Source: Corbicula japonica
Lineage: Eukaryota > Mollusca > Bivalvia > Venerida > Cyrenidae
Assembly (NCBI GenBank): GCA_038501625.1
Contig: JAZAYU010000010.1
Span: forward strand, 9,073,380 to 9,137,379
Direction: 5' to 3'
Length of the DNA: 64,000 bases
This document shows, in pieces, positions 34,471-44,806 of the stretch. Both the position numbers and the translations under genes were made by a program. Every line of letters starts with the position of its first letter. Within the stretch, counting starts at the first letter, position 1. A model generated the notes under the pieces. The model searched no databases. It was not told the DNA's origin and saw only the letters and a list, made by a program, of their open reading frames with translations.

Positions 34471-36940
34471 TGACCCCTGGGGCAGGGCCAATTTCGACCC
34501 CAGGGAAATAATTTGAACAATCTTTGTAGAGTTCCACTAGAGGGTGCTAAATGCCAAATATCTAAGCTCTAGGCCTTGTGGTTTCAGACAAGAAGATTTT
34601 TAAAGTTTTTCCTATATAAGTCTATATAAAATGAAGTGACACCTGGGGCGGGGCCAATTTTGACCCCAGGGAAATAATTTGAACAATCTGTGTAGAGTAC
34701 CACTGAAGGATGCTTAATACCAAATATCTAAGCTCTAGGCCTTGTGGTTTCAGACAAGAAGATTTTTAAAGTTTTTCCTATATAAGTCTATATAAAATGA
34801 AGTGACCCCTGGGGCGGGGCCAATTTTGACCCCAGGGAAATAATTTGAACAATCTTTGTAGAGTTCCACTAGAGGGTGCTAAATGCCATATATCTAAGCT
34901 TTAGGCCTTGTGGTTTCAGACAAGAAGATTTTTAAAGTTTTTCCTATATAAGTCGTTGTAAAATGAAGTGACCCCTGGGGCGGGGCCAATTTTGACCCCA
35001 GGGAAATAATTTGAACAATCTTTGTAGAGTTCCACTAGAGGATGCTTAATACCAAATATCTAAGCTCTAGGCCTTGTGGTTTCAGACAAGAAGATTTTTA
35101 AAGTTTTTCCTATATAAGTCTATGTAAAATGAAGTGACCCCTGGGGCGGGGCCAATTTTGACCCCAGGGAAATAATTTGAACAATCTTTGTAGAGTTCCA
35201 CTAGAGGATGCTAAATACCAAATATCTAAGCTCTAGGCCTTGTGGTTTCGGACAAGAAGATTTTTAAAGTTTTTCCTATATAAGTCTATATAAAATGAAG
35301 TGACCCCTGGGGTGGGGCCAATTTTGACCCCAGGGAAATAATTTGAATAATCTTTGTAGAGTTCCACTAGAGGGTGCTAAATGCCAAATAACTAAGGTCT
35401 AGGCCTTGTGGTTTCAGACAAGAAGATTTTTAAAGTTTTTCCTATATAAGTCTATGTAAAATGAAGTGACCCCTGGGGCAGGGCCAATTTCGACCCCAGG
35501 GAAATAATTTGAACAATCTTTGTAGAGTTCCACTAGAGGGTGCTAAATGCCAAATATCTAAGCTCTAGGCCTTGTCGTTTCAGACAAGAAGATTTTTAAA
35601 GTTTTTCCTATATAAGTCTATATAAAATGAAGTGACCCCTGGGGCGGGGCCAATTTTGACCCCAGGGAAATAATTTGAACAATCTTTGTAGAGTTCCACT
35701 AGAGGGTGCTAAATGCCATATATCTAAGCTCTAGGCCTTGTGGTTTCAGACAAGAAGATTTTTAAAGTTTTTCCTATATAAGTCTATATAAAATGAAGTG
35801 ACCCCTGGGGCAGGGCCAATTTTGACCCCAGGGAAATAATTTAAACAATCTTTGTAGAGTTCCACTAGAGGATGCTAAATGCCAAATATCTAAGCTCTAG
35901 GCCTCGTGGTTTCAGACAAGAAGATTTTTAAAGTTTTTCCTATATAAGTCGTTGTAAAATGAAGTGACCCCTGGGGCGGGGCCAATTTTGACCCCAGGGA
36001 AATAATTTGAACAATCTTTGTAGAGTTCCACTAGAGGGTGCTAAATGCCAAATATCTAAGCTCTAGGCCTTGTGGTTTCAGACATGAAGATTTTTAAAGT
36101 TTTTCCTATATAAGTCTATATAAAATGAAGTGACCCCTGGGGCGGGGCCAATTTTGACCCCAGGGAAATAATTTGAACAATCTTTGTAGAGTTCCACTAG
36201 AGGGTGCTAAATGCCATATATCTAAGCTTTAGGCCTTGTGGTTTCAGACAAGAAGATTTTTAAAGTTTTTCCTATATAAGTCTATGTAAAATGAAGTGAC
36301 ACCTGGGGCGGGGCCAATTTTGACCCCAGGGAAATAATTTGAACAATCTTTGTAGAGTTCCACTAGAGGATGCTTAATACCAAATATCTAAGCTCTAGGC
36401 CTTGTGGTTTCAGACAAGAAGATTTTTAAAGTTTCTCCTACATAAGTCTATATAAAATGAAGTGACCCCTGGGGCGGGGCCAATTTTGACCCCAGGGAAA
36501 TAATTTGAATGATCTTTGTAGAGTTCCACTAGAGGATGCTAAATGCCAAATATCTAAGCTCTAGGCCTTGTGGTTTCAGACAAGAAGATTTTTAAAGTTT
36601 TTCCTATATAAGTCTATGTAAAATGAAGTGACCCCTGGGGCGGGGCCAATTTCGACCCCAGGGAAATAATTTGAACAATCTTTGTAGAGTTCCACTAGAG
36701 GGTGCTAAATGCCAAATATCTAAGCTCTAGGCCTTGTGGTTTCAGACAAGAAGATTTTTAAAGTTTTTCCTATATAAGTCTATATAAAATGAAGTGACCC
36801 CTGGGGCGGGGCCAATTTTGACCCCAGGGAAATAATTTGAACAATCTTTGTAGAGTTCCACTAGAAGGTGCTAAATGCCAAATATCTAGGCTCTAGGCCT
36901 TGTGGTTTCAGACAAGAAGATTTTTAAAGTTTTTCCTTTC
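34471..36940. repeat. Tandem array: 15 units of 166 bp
   Basis: The motif TGACCCCTGGGGC starts at 34471, 34637, 34803, 34969, 35135, 35301, 35467, 35633, 35799, 35965, 36131, 36297, 36463, 36629 and 36795. Every interval is exactly 166 bp, so there are no net indels across 14 intervals. Units differ only by scattered substitutions (for instance GGTGCTAAATGCC versus GATGCTTAATACC, AGTCTATAT versus AGTCGTTGT). The variant combinations recur in alternating patterns, suggesting duplication of multi-unit blocks. Confidence 0.97.
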
Positions 36941-37249
36941 GGTTGCCATGGCAACCAGAGTTCTGCATGGAATTGATTTCTTTGAACAACTTTGGAAGAG
37001 CTTCATGCAAGGAACATCAGTGGCAAGTTTCATCAACTTTGGCCCAGGGGTTTAAGAGGAGATGTTGTTTAAAGCAAAAATTGACGACGCACGACGGACA
37101 CAGGGCGATCCTAAAAGCTCACCATGAGCACAAGTGCTCAGGTGAGCTAAAAAGCAAGGATGAGTTATGGGCCTTTGAAAATAAACCCGATGTAAGATAA
37201 AATAAAGGTATACAAAGTTTTAAACCTTAATTTTTAAGTCTAAAGAGGG

Positions 37250-38390
37250 CAGTAATTTGAAAAAAATCAAAGAGTTATGGTTCTTGGCATACATAGTCAG
37301 GGTCATGATGGTGAATAAGTTTCAAAGCTATAGTACAAGAAGTATGAAAGTAACTAGCTTGCACGCAAACTTTAACCTGAAATTCTAAGTCGAAAAAAGG
37401 CCTTAATTTGATTAAAAATGAACGAAAGAGTTATGGTTCTTGGCATACATAGTCAGGGTCATGATGGTAAATAAGTGTCTTAAGTCTCAAAGCTATAGTA
37501 CAAGAAGTATGAAAGTAACTAGCTTGCACGCAAACTTTAACCTGAAATTCTAAATTGAAAAAGGGCCATAATTTGATTAAAAATGAAAGAAAGAGTTATG
37601 GTTCTTGGTAGAAATAGTCAGGGTCATGATGGTAAACAAGTGTCTTAAGTTTCAAAGCTGTAGTACAAGAAGTATGAAAGTAACTAGCTTGCACGCAAAC
37701 TTTAACCTGAAATTCTAAGTCGAAAAAGGGCCATAATTTGAACAAAATGGAAGTTAGAGTTATGGTTCTTGGCATACAAACTTCAAATATGATGATGAAC
37801 AAGGGTTGAAAGTTTCAAAGCTGTAGTATAAGTAGTATGGAAGTTATGGGTTTGTACAGTAGCTTGCACGCAAACTTTAACCTGAAATTCTAAGTCGAAA
37901 AAGGGGCATAATTTGATAAAAATGAAAGTTAGAGTTATGGTTCTTGGCATACACACTTGGGATATGATGATGAACAAGTGTTGAAAGTTTCAAAGCTGTA
38001 GTATAAGTAGTATTGAAGTTATTAGTTTGTATAGTAGCTTGCACGCAAACTTTAACCTGAAATTCTAAGTCGAAAAAGGGCCATAATTTGATCAAAATGA
38101 AAGTCAGAGTTATGGTTCTTGGTACACACACTCGGGACATGATGATGAATAAGTGTGCCAAGTTTTAAAGCTGTAGTATAAGTAGTATTGAAGTTATGAG
38201 TTTGTACATTAGCTTGCACGCAAACTTTAACCTGAAATTCTAAGTCAAAAAAGGGCCATAATTTGATCAAAATGAAAGTTAGAGTTATGGTTCTTGGCAT
38301 ACACACTCGGGACATGATGACGAACAAGTGTGCCAAGTTTAAAAGCTGTAGCTATAGTAGTTTTTAAGATATAGGTAGGTTTCACGTAAA
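37250..38390. repeat. Tandem array of ~165/175 bp units (core of the outer element)
   Basis: GCACGCAAACTTTAACC occurs at 37361, 37526, 37691, 37866, 38041 and 38216, with a variant (TTTCACGTAAACTTTAACC) near 38381. Intervals are 165, 165, 175, 175, 175 and ~166. The longer units carry an extra GTTTGTA-type insertion before the AGCTTGCACG motif. Open frames on the - strand here are repeats of the same unit, not genes. Confidence 0.93.
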
Positions 38391-38530
38391 CTTTAACCAA
38401 AGCAGGACACCGACGCCGACACCCAAGTGAGTACAATAGCTCGACATATTCTTCGAATAGTCGAGCTAAAAACAATCTCCTACAAAAAGCTCTATTTTCA
38501 GATGGCATGTGTGCAGTATTAGTAGTTGGT

Positions 38531-38600
38531 AGTGACAGATAAGGGCAGCCTGAATAGCTCAATATTGCACAAGGTTACTCTAGAGATGCAAGGTTTTAAT
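38531..38600 (+). repeat. tRNA-like SINE remnant
   Basis: GCAGCCTGAATAGCTCAATA ... GATGCAAGGTTTTAATCTAG loosely keeps A- and B-box-like blocks. Very degenerate. Confidence 0.3.
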
Positions 38601-38767
38601 CTAGATAGAAGTCAACATACTCTGTCCCCCTTATTTCATTGTCAACCAATGCAAATCAATTTACCTTTGCCGAGGTGGTTGATTCAAACATGTGTTGTGT
38701 ATAGTAGATATTAGTTGCAATGTCCTATTTCTAAGGTAAGAATGTACAAGTACAGTACAGTACAGTA

Positions 38768-38908
38768 TATAAATATTACATGTCTGACAGGGTGACAGTA
38801 AAATTGTCAACTTGAGGAAATACTGTCAACCGAGGCGAAGCCGAGGTTGACAGTATTTTCGAAAGTTGACAATTTTACTGTCACCCTGTCAGACATGTAA
38901 CATTTATT
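38768..38908. repeat. Long near-perfect palindrome (TTACATGTCTGACAGGGTGAC)
   Basis: The left arm TTACATGTCTGACAGGGTGA CAGTAAAATTGTCAAC is mirrored by the right arm ending GTCACCCTGTCAGACATG TAA. The inner stems TACTGTCAACC / GGTTGACAGTA flank the loop GAGGCGAAGCCGAG. Arms of about 65 bases give one uninterrupted hairpin. Related GACAGTA motifs reappear near 39160-39190, so it may be one end of a larger element. Confidence 0.9.
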
Positions 38909-39252
38909 TTATTATACCGAAAAACTATTCAAACCATTAACAACTTTATTCAACACGCTTCATGTTTTTTTTAGTCTTTCTCCTGATCAAGAGTCTTTAA
39001 ATCTGCCTCATTTATGGTAGAAAAACGTTTGTTGCTTGACATTATTGTTGTCTGTTTACAACGGTAATGTAAAAATAGATATTGCGCATGCGCGAATGGT
39101 ACAGTATAATTTTCGAACATTCCGTACCTATGGTAGCGGGTGATAGTATTTTTCCGACAGTAAATTTTTTTGACAGTACTTATCTGTCACGGTGGCCTAT
39201 GGAAGATTAACATTGTAAATGAAATTGAGTTATAATAATACAGTTTATCAGA

Positions 39253-39320
39253 TTGCTGTGGTAGATAGCTCAATTCATTGAATTGACAAGCAACATTATC
39301 CTGGTTGAGGACTACAGTAC
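39253..39320 (+). repeat. tRNA-like SINE remnant
   Basis: GGTAGATAGCTCAATTCATT GAATTGACAAGCA followed by ATCCTGGTTGAGGACTAC resembles the SINE heads near 30-31.6 kb, strongly degraded. Confidence 0.35.
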
Positions 39321-39340
39321 ACATTTAAACAAAATATATC

Positions 39341-40371
39341 CCGGTGTAACCCAAATTCGGCGATGTAAGAACATTTTTCTATGCTATTTTAGACAAACCA
39401 TAGTAATCATTAATTAAACTAGTTATAAATTTAAAACAACTATTCATACGTAATTTGGGAATAATGGCAAAATCTGTAGTCATTCATCAGTTGCTAAATA
39501 TAAACAAGTATGGCAGCGGTAAACTCTAACCTCGGTCTGACAACGTGACCTAAATTCGACGATTCTGATTGGTTGGAGTAAATCTAGTTCCAATCAATGA
39601 AGTATGGTGTCCAAGTAGAGTAATAATAGTGTCTTTGTTTACTTGAATGTCGAACAGTCAAAAAGGTATTAATTTTAAAAACTTTAAGATTTCTAAACTC
39701 TTCAAACTGTTAACATATATACAACGTTTCTTGTTTATTTTTTATACTTATAACTGATTACAAATGGGGCAGAGGAAAGTGTCTCCACCCCTCAAAACTT
39801 TAACTGGGGAACAGAATTTCAGGTGAACCCATGAGTCACATACCACGTATATCACATTGACCCCACTGAATACTCTATGTCATCAGACTTCTCTTTTTCC
39901 TGAAAGAATTTTCTACCTACACTTTACTCCCATCCAACTTCGACCTCTTTCTGGATCATGTTTGTCAAATAAGACAAAAATAAAAACTATGGTCCTTCTA
40001 CGCTTCCGTACTTTTTGTTTTGAAGCGGCAGTGTGACGTAGTGTGCCACATGACCTCGATAGTTAATAGAGTCGTATGCAAATGATGAATGTCAACATTT
40101 CAAGCAACAACAACTTTTTTACGAAGGAAGTGATCATGAATGTTAAAATTGCATAAGGTTAAACACAACTGGATCATATTTATATATTTTTTGTTTTATT
40201 TCCTGCCGTATCTCCATGTTTCGTCCAGAAAATCAATCGAGTCGCAATTGGACCGTGGGAAATAAACATTGCTGACCTTCACCTCCAAAATTGCGCGGGA
40301 AATCATGCCAGTAACAGAAAAAACAAAACATCGCCGTATTTAGGAGAACGTCAGATTTGGGTTACGGTAGG
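39341..40371. mobile_element. Non-autonomous DNA transposon with ATATC target duplication
   Basis: Ends CCGGTGTAACCCAAATTCGG at left and CAGATTTGGGTTACGGTAGG at right form terminal inverted repeats; GGCGATGT / ACATCGCC extends the pairing. Flanked by the 5 bp direct repeat ATATC (39336-39340 and 40372-40376). 1,031 bp; no open frame with transposase features. A diverged subterminal motif (GACCTAAATTCGACGATTCTG) lies near 39547. Confidence 0.87.
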
Positions 40372-40980
40372 ATATCAGTCCCTTCTAAAATCATTTTAGC
40401 TTTTAAGTTTTATCATCCATCATGAATTAAAGTCAAACTAACATTTTACTTACATTTCAAGAGGAACCGTTTTTCTTAAATATCTTCCTGTCATTGTTTG
40501 GTGCAAATGGCATGGTGGTTTATAAAGAAGGTTCACATTTTCTCACCATCCACAAAAACACCGAGTTCTTCCACATAGTGACGCTAATTATTTGTCATCC
40601 TCGGTCGCAACCGAATAAATAATGATATTTCATATATGTTTATAAGGTCTTAGGTATGCTTGATATAAAAGGAGCTTGCAAAACATTAAAGTATTGAATC
40701 GTCATTGAAAATATGCGACAACGGCAGCCATCTCTAAACAAACAAAATGGCGGAAAGTTATTAAATTGCTATACTGTACTATTTTACCACAGTATACAAT
40801 ATCGATAGTTGTAGACCCAGGCATTAAATTAAAGTTTTAATATTTATTTATTTAATGTACATTATGTGTTATATTTATATTGTACACATAATATAAAAAG
40901 AAGAAACATATACTACGATGAAGCCTTCCCATTCTATAAGTTGTAGACACGGTATGAAATTACAATATTATCCGGTAGGT
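40372..40980. other. No gene seen
   Basis: AT-rich; contains ACATAATATAAA-type local inverted sequences near 40855-40895 but no supported exon. Confidence 0.35.
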
Positions 40981-41990
40981 ATAAAATACGCAATGGAAAA
41001 ATGGACCGCAATGGAAACAAAATACGCAATGGAAATAGAAAATATTTATTTTGTGTAAATATATGTTTTTATTAGAATTTATAACAAAGATTGAATATTA
41101 TATCAACCAAAAACATGTTATTTTTAATTTAAACCAAGTGTCCAGGTTTCAGATTCGTAAATATTAATGAAATACCTTAATAATTCTTGCGCAATGGAAA
41201 TTCCTGTAGACGCAATGGAAATGAAGATCGTGATTTTATTGCTATTCTCTAATATTTGAATGAAAATTGACTTGTAAATGATGTTTTAATAATATTTCAT
41301 CGGTCATAAACATGAAATATTTTTTAATAATGTCTTAGTGCTCAGTTTTCCAGTATATATGAAATAATCCTCAAAAATCGTGCGCAATGGAAATTCACGT
41401 GTACGCAATTGAAATAAAAAATATTTATTTTGTGTAAATATTTGATTTTATAAGAATTTATAACAAAGATTGAATATTATAACAACCAAACATATTATTT
41501 TTAATTTAAACCAAGTGTCCAGGTTTCAGATTCGTAAATATTAATGAAATACCTTAATAATTCTTGCACAATGGAAATTCCTGTGGACGCAATGGAAATG
41601 AAGATCGTGATTTTATTGCTATTCTCTAATATTTGAATGAAAATTGACTTATAAATGATGTTTCAATAATATTTCATCGGCCATAAACATGAAATATTTT
41701 TTCAATAATGTCTTAGTGTTTAGGTTTCCAAAATATATGAAATAATCCTCAAAAATCGTGGGAAATGGAAATTCACGTGTACGCAATTGAAATAAAGAGT
41801 TTGTTTTAATTGATATTTGGTTGCCTTTTGTAAGATTTAACAACAATTATTGAATTTGTTATCAATCAAAAACATTTTGTAAACGTTTAGTCAAGTGTCC
41901 AAGTTTTATAATAGGAAATGATATTGAAAAACATATGATAAATCTTGCGCAATGTTAATTCCCGTGCACGCAATGGAAATGAATACCGTG
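40981..41990. repeat. Tandem array, ~190 bp monomers in a 378 bp higher-order repeat
   Basis: The anchor ACGCAATGGAAAT / ACGCAATTGAAAT lies at about 41025, 41211, 41404, 41589, 41782 and 41969, at intervals 186, 193, 185, 193 and 187. Two monomer types alternate (..ATTCCTGTAGACGCAATGG versus ..ATTCACGTGTACGCAATTG), so the true repeat is a dimer of 378 bp. AT-rich and noncoding. It abuts the transposon-derived segment at about 42000. Confidence 0.92.
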
Positions 41991-41999
41991 TTTTACGGG

Positions 42000-42230
42000 C
42001 ATACTCGAGAACTTCTTTGAAAATATTTAACATTTCCCAATTCAATCACCTCTCCCATTCCCCAAAATTACTGTTCCCAACAACAAACAGTGCCGTTTCC
42101 CTATTGACAAAAGAGTTTTTCGCAAGAAATGACGAACAAAAATAATTTCCATTGACAGGCAGTCAATGGATCGGCTATAAGTTAATTCTGACATGACATT
42201 TACACCACTAAAAGCTTTCCTTCGTTATAT
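42000..42230. repeat. Segment shared (inverted) with the transposon at 30212-31295
   Basis: CCCAACAACAAACAGTGCCG TTTCCC and GCAAGAAATGACG match, inverted, 31126-31195. The continuation (AAATAATTTCCATTGACAGG CAGTCA.. to CTATAAGTTAATTCTGACAT) matches 30420-30495, also inverted. Here the two blocks are contiguous, while at 30 kb they are ~630 bp apart. It ends about 80 bp before the zinc-finger exon at 42307. Confidence 0.8.
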
Positions 42231-42306
42231 TGTGTGTGTGCAGTGTGATATAATATCAAGTTACTTTAAAGAACTCTGTGTGATAACGAAGACATTAATT
42301 GTTATA

Positions 42307-42378
42307 ATGCCACGAAAGCGCAGGTTCCCGTGTGGTTCGTGCCAGAAGAAATGTGTGGACGATTGTCTTCTCTGTGAG
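42307..42378 (+). CDS. Short first exon of a zinc-finger protein, probably transposon-derived
   Basis: 24 codons, MPRKRRFPCGSCQKKCVDDC LLCE, ending exactly at a strong donor (TGTGAG|GTAAGTAAT). After a basic start, the cysteines are spaced C-x2-C-x3-C-x3-C-x2-C, as in the first half of a PHD-like finger, whose remaining Cys/His would be in the next exon. From memory, molluscan genomes carry many gene models with such an N-terminal finger followed by transposase-like regions (NWTNNN..SxNHxLK). The broken C-terminal piece of that type at 44.8-45.4 kb on the same strand makes this a likely 5' exon of the same element. I could not identify the exons between. Confidence 0.5.
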
Positions 42379-44805
42379 GTAAGTAATGTTTCACACGTCT
42401 TTTAATCTGATAGCATTTTGACATAGTAGCTGAGCTTATTACTCTGACGTTTAACTTTATCTAAATTAACGGATAAGTTAATGCATTCACCCATTTTGGG
42501 TTACATATATCAGAAGATTTTTTAATATTTCAAATTAATATAAATCTGTAGAAAAAGGACCACGTAGAAGAAGGATCACAATTCGTTTGTCGCATTTACT
42601 TTAATTATTACTTTAACTATATGTAATTTTACCAACATGACTGTGTCAATTTACTTGTGGACATCAGATTTTTAGAAGGGCCTTTTAGCCAAAAGTCTGT
42701 CCAGTGCAATACCAGTAGCACACATATGACACGTTAATGCAAATACACCATTGCATTTCACACCTAGGCGTCTTTGTTCCCACCAGGGGTCCGAGATTAC
42801 TGGCAGATTAGGAAAGATAAAAGAATTTGCTACCACAAAATTAATTATAAAAAGGAACCGTTAGTGATAATGTATAATTTTGTAGATAACTAAGGGTCCC
42901 TTTATTTATTATAATGAGGATTTGGTACATAATGGTTTGAAAGTAAATTAATTTAACTAACAATTATCAGGGGTGTAAATTTTGTAACATAATTTTATTA
43001 TAGAAGATATAAATCATCGAATTTAAGGGTTTCATTAAAATCACTTGTTTTGTTCTTGCATGTCAAATTCGCAATGAATAATTAATAAATAACGATATAT
43101 CTGTGTCAGTATCTGATTTCATTATCTTTTTTATTGTTCATAATTTAAGGGCCCACTAAACTCCTTGCATGTTCATCGTCATAACGGAAAAAATTATAAA
43201 AATCCAATAGCGAAAAAGTGCTGCTCAATGAATTGTGTTGTGATTGTTTCGAACAAAAACGCTTAAAAATTTTTATGTAAAAGTTTATTACATTTGTTTG
43301 TTCTAGATTATTTAGTTGCTTATTTAAATTGTATTGTTATCTGTTTTTTGGGAAATGAAAATCACATAAAATAGTAATGCATAATCCCAGAAGCTTAATC
43401 CTATTATGTATTTTAAGGGGTCTAGCTATAAAGTGCTATTATATAAAATATGGAAAACATGCTGAAACTGCATATATGTGATATCAAACTTGAATTTGGG
43501 TATGAAAATTGGAATGGTTAATTGACACAGTTTTATATATCTTCATTCAATTTTATATATTTCACTGATTCATCATTAGCTGTCTTGCAGATACATAAAA
43601 CATATAAATCGGGTTCTTTTAACAATTATTGATAAATTGAGTGTTTGAATTTATTGTATTAAGGCAAGAGGGCGCGGCTTGCTAGCTTCGTTTTCAAAAG
43701 GGCGGAGCTTAAAAGGGGCATTTATCGTTTTATTTAGACATCGTAACTGGACGGCCCCCTAATTGATATCCTGCTAAGCTGTTTATTGGACCCTGATAGT
43801 TGATATGTCTAAGGGCGTTCACAGATAATGGATTAGATAAGAGACCTTATGAAATATTTTGATAAGTCCTATTATGGAAATATCATACAGTTGTTAGTTT
43901 ATTTTATCAGACATTTTTGTACCAAAACCCTTTTTTTCTTAAGGGTGTTTTATTTTTTATATAAATACACTTAAAACCAATGTTCTAACTACATCGATCA
44001 AAAAACAATGAGACATGAATTTTCGTTTACGGAGAATATAACAACAATTTTGTGACTTTTGGTTTTACTCATTGATTAAATGTCAAGAGTTTTCTAAACG
44101 CGTGAACAGAATTTAATAAATGTTTCATACAAACAAGTGAAAATGATGTAACTTATAATATTTCAAGTTTGAAGTGTATATCCCGAATGCTTGCTGAGAA
44201 ATAAAAAAATATGACTGGTGTAGTTAGAACATTGTAAAGTGTAAATTAGTTTAGAATATTTGTATCCTGAACAGAATGAAATGTGATTCTCAATAAACTC
44301 ATTTATCTCAGTTTTCATGAGTGATATCTATGTTTCGCAGGAAAGATTTTCGCGCTAAAGATATAATCACGCATTTTTGCGCCACTTTATATTTCAAGCT
44401 CAACATGTGATGTGTGCAATTTTATGTAGTGTAATTTTTGCGCATTTACCATGCGCGAAACTTCGTCCCACGCGAAATATGATGTTACCACGGCGGTGTA
44501 GTATTCTATAATATATACATTTACATAAATTTATATAGAAACGTCAGAATAATTATAATATCAACATAATTCGTGCTGTGCAAATTAGTTCCCCAATTAC
44601 AAGTTATATACCGATATACTTCCAATAGAATGTTTGACAATGAAACCTACCTCGGTCTATCTCTCTTTAATAAGTTTTGTAGCTTGTATAATAAAGCGAA
44701 ACAATGAATATTGCACAGAGAAGATGACAGCAGGAAAAAGGAATTACATACCTCTAGAACCACAGCCGCTCGATTCACATATTCTGGTAATACACCCGAT
44801 GTTTA
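42379..44805. other. Intron-like AT-rich interval, no exon recognised
   Basis: Between the zinc-finger exon and the transposase-like fragment. AT-rich, with no frame I can join to either. At 44334-44502, GCGCGAAA, TTTGCGCC and ACGCGAAATATG motifs resemble the possible MITE remnants at 28.8 and 29.4 kb. Confidence 0.35.
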
Positions 44806-44806
44806 A

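Larger units (their letters stand above)
33462..37150. mobile_element. Helitron/'pearl'-like element (inner) with 166-bp tandem core
   Basis: 5' end AACAAGAGGGCCAATGATGG CCC (CAAGAG plus the hairpin GGGCCA..TGGCCC), with GCTCACCTGAG just inside. The 3' end contains CTCAGGTGAGC and closes with the hairpin GCTCACCATGAGCAC / GTGCTCAGGTGAGC running into CTAA. The interior starts with ~170 bp diverged units arranged as dimers (33640-34470) and continues as 15 near-identical 166 bp units. A unique 3' segment (CCATGGCAACCAGAGTTCTG...) follows. No coding capacity. It has inserted inside the outer element at 31788-38469. Confidence 0.8.
31788..38469. mobile_element. Large Helitron/'pearl'-like element (outer), interrupted
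   Basis: 5' end ACAAGAGCCAGTCGGAAACG ACTG (CAAGAG then a 6 bp-stem hairpin), with CTCGACTATTCGAG just inside. The 3' end carries the inverse, TTCGAATAGTCGAG, and finishes GTCGAGCTAA with an 8 bp hairpin (AGCTCGAC...GTCGAGCT). The core is a tandem array (about 37250-38390) with units of ~165 then ~175 bp. The GT-rich tract and the inner element at 33462-37150 lie inside: the array motif breaks at AAAAATCAA (33456) and resumes at about 37158. Short hairpin-bearing ends with central ~160-170 bp tandem repeats match what is known of bivalve 'pearl' elements and Helitron-related non-autonomous elements; the assignment is from memory. Confidence 0.65.

Noticed and set aside
34471..36940. CRISPR-like regular array
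   Set aside because: Whole 166 bp units repeat with no unique spacers; the genome is eukaryotic.
31788..38469. LTR retrotransposon
   Set aside because: No long terminal direct repeats, no primer-binding site and no gag/pol coding; ends are hairpins and inverted subterminal motifs.
37596..38562. Series of ~94-codon frames on the - strand with the same peptide
   Set aside because: They are successive units of the 165-175 bp tandem array, without a consistent start and ending in element termini.
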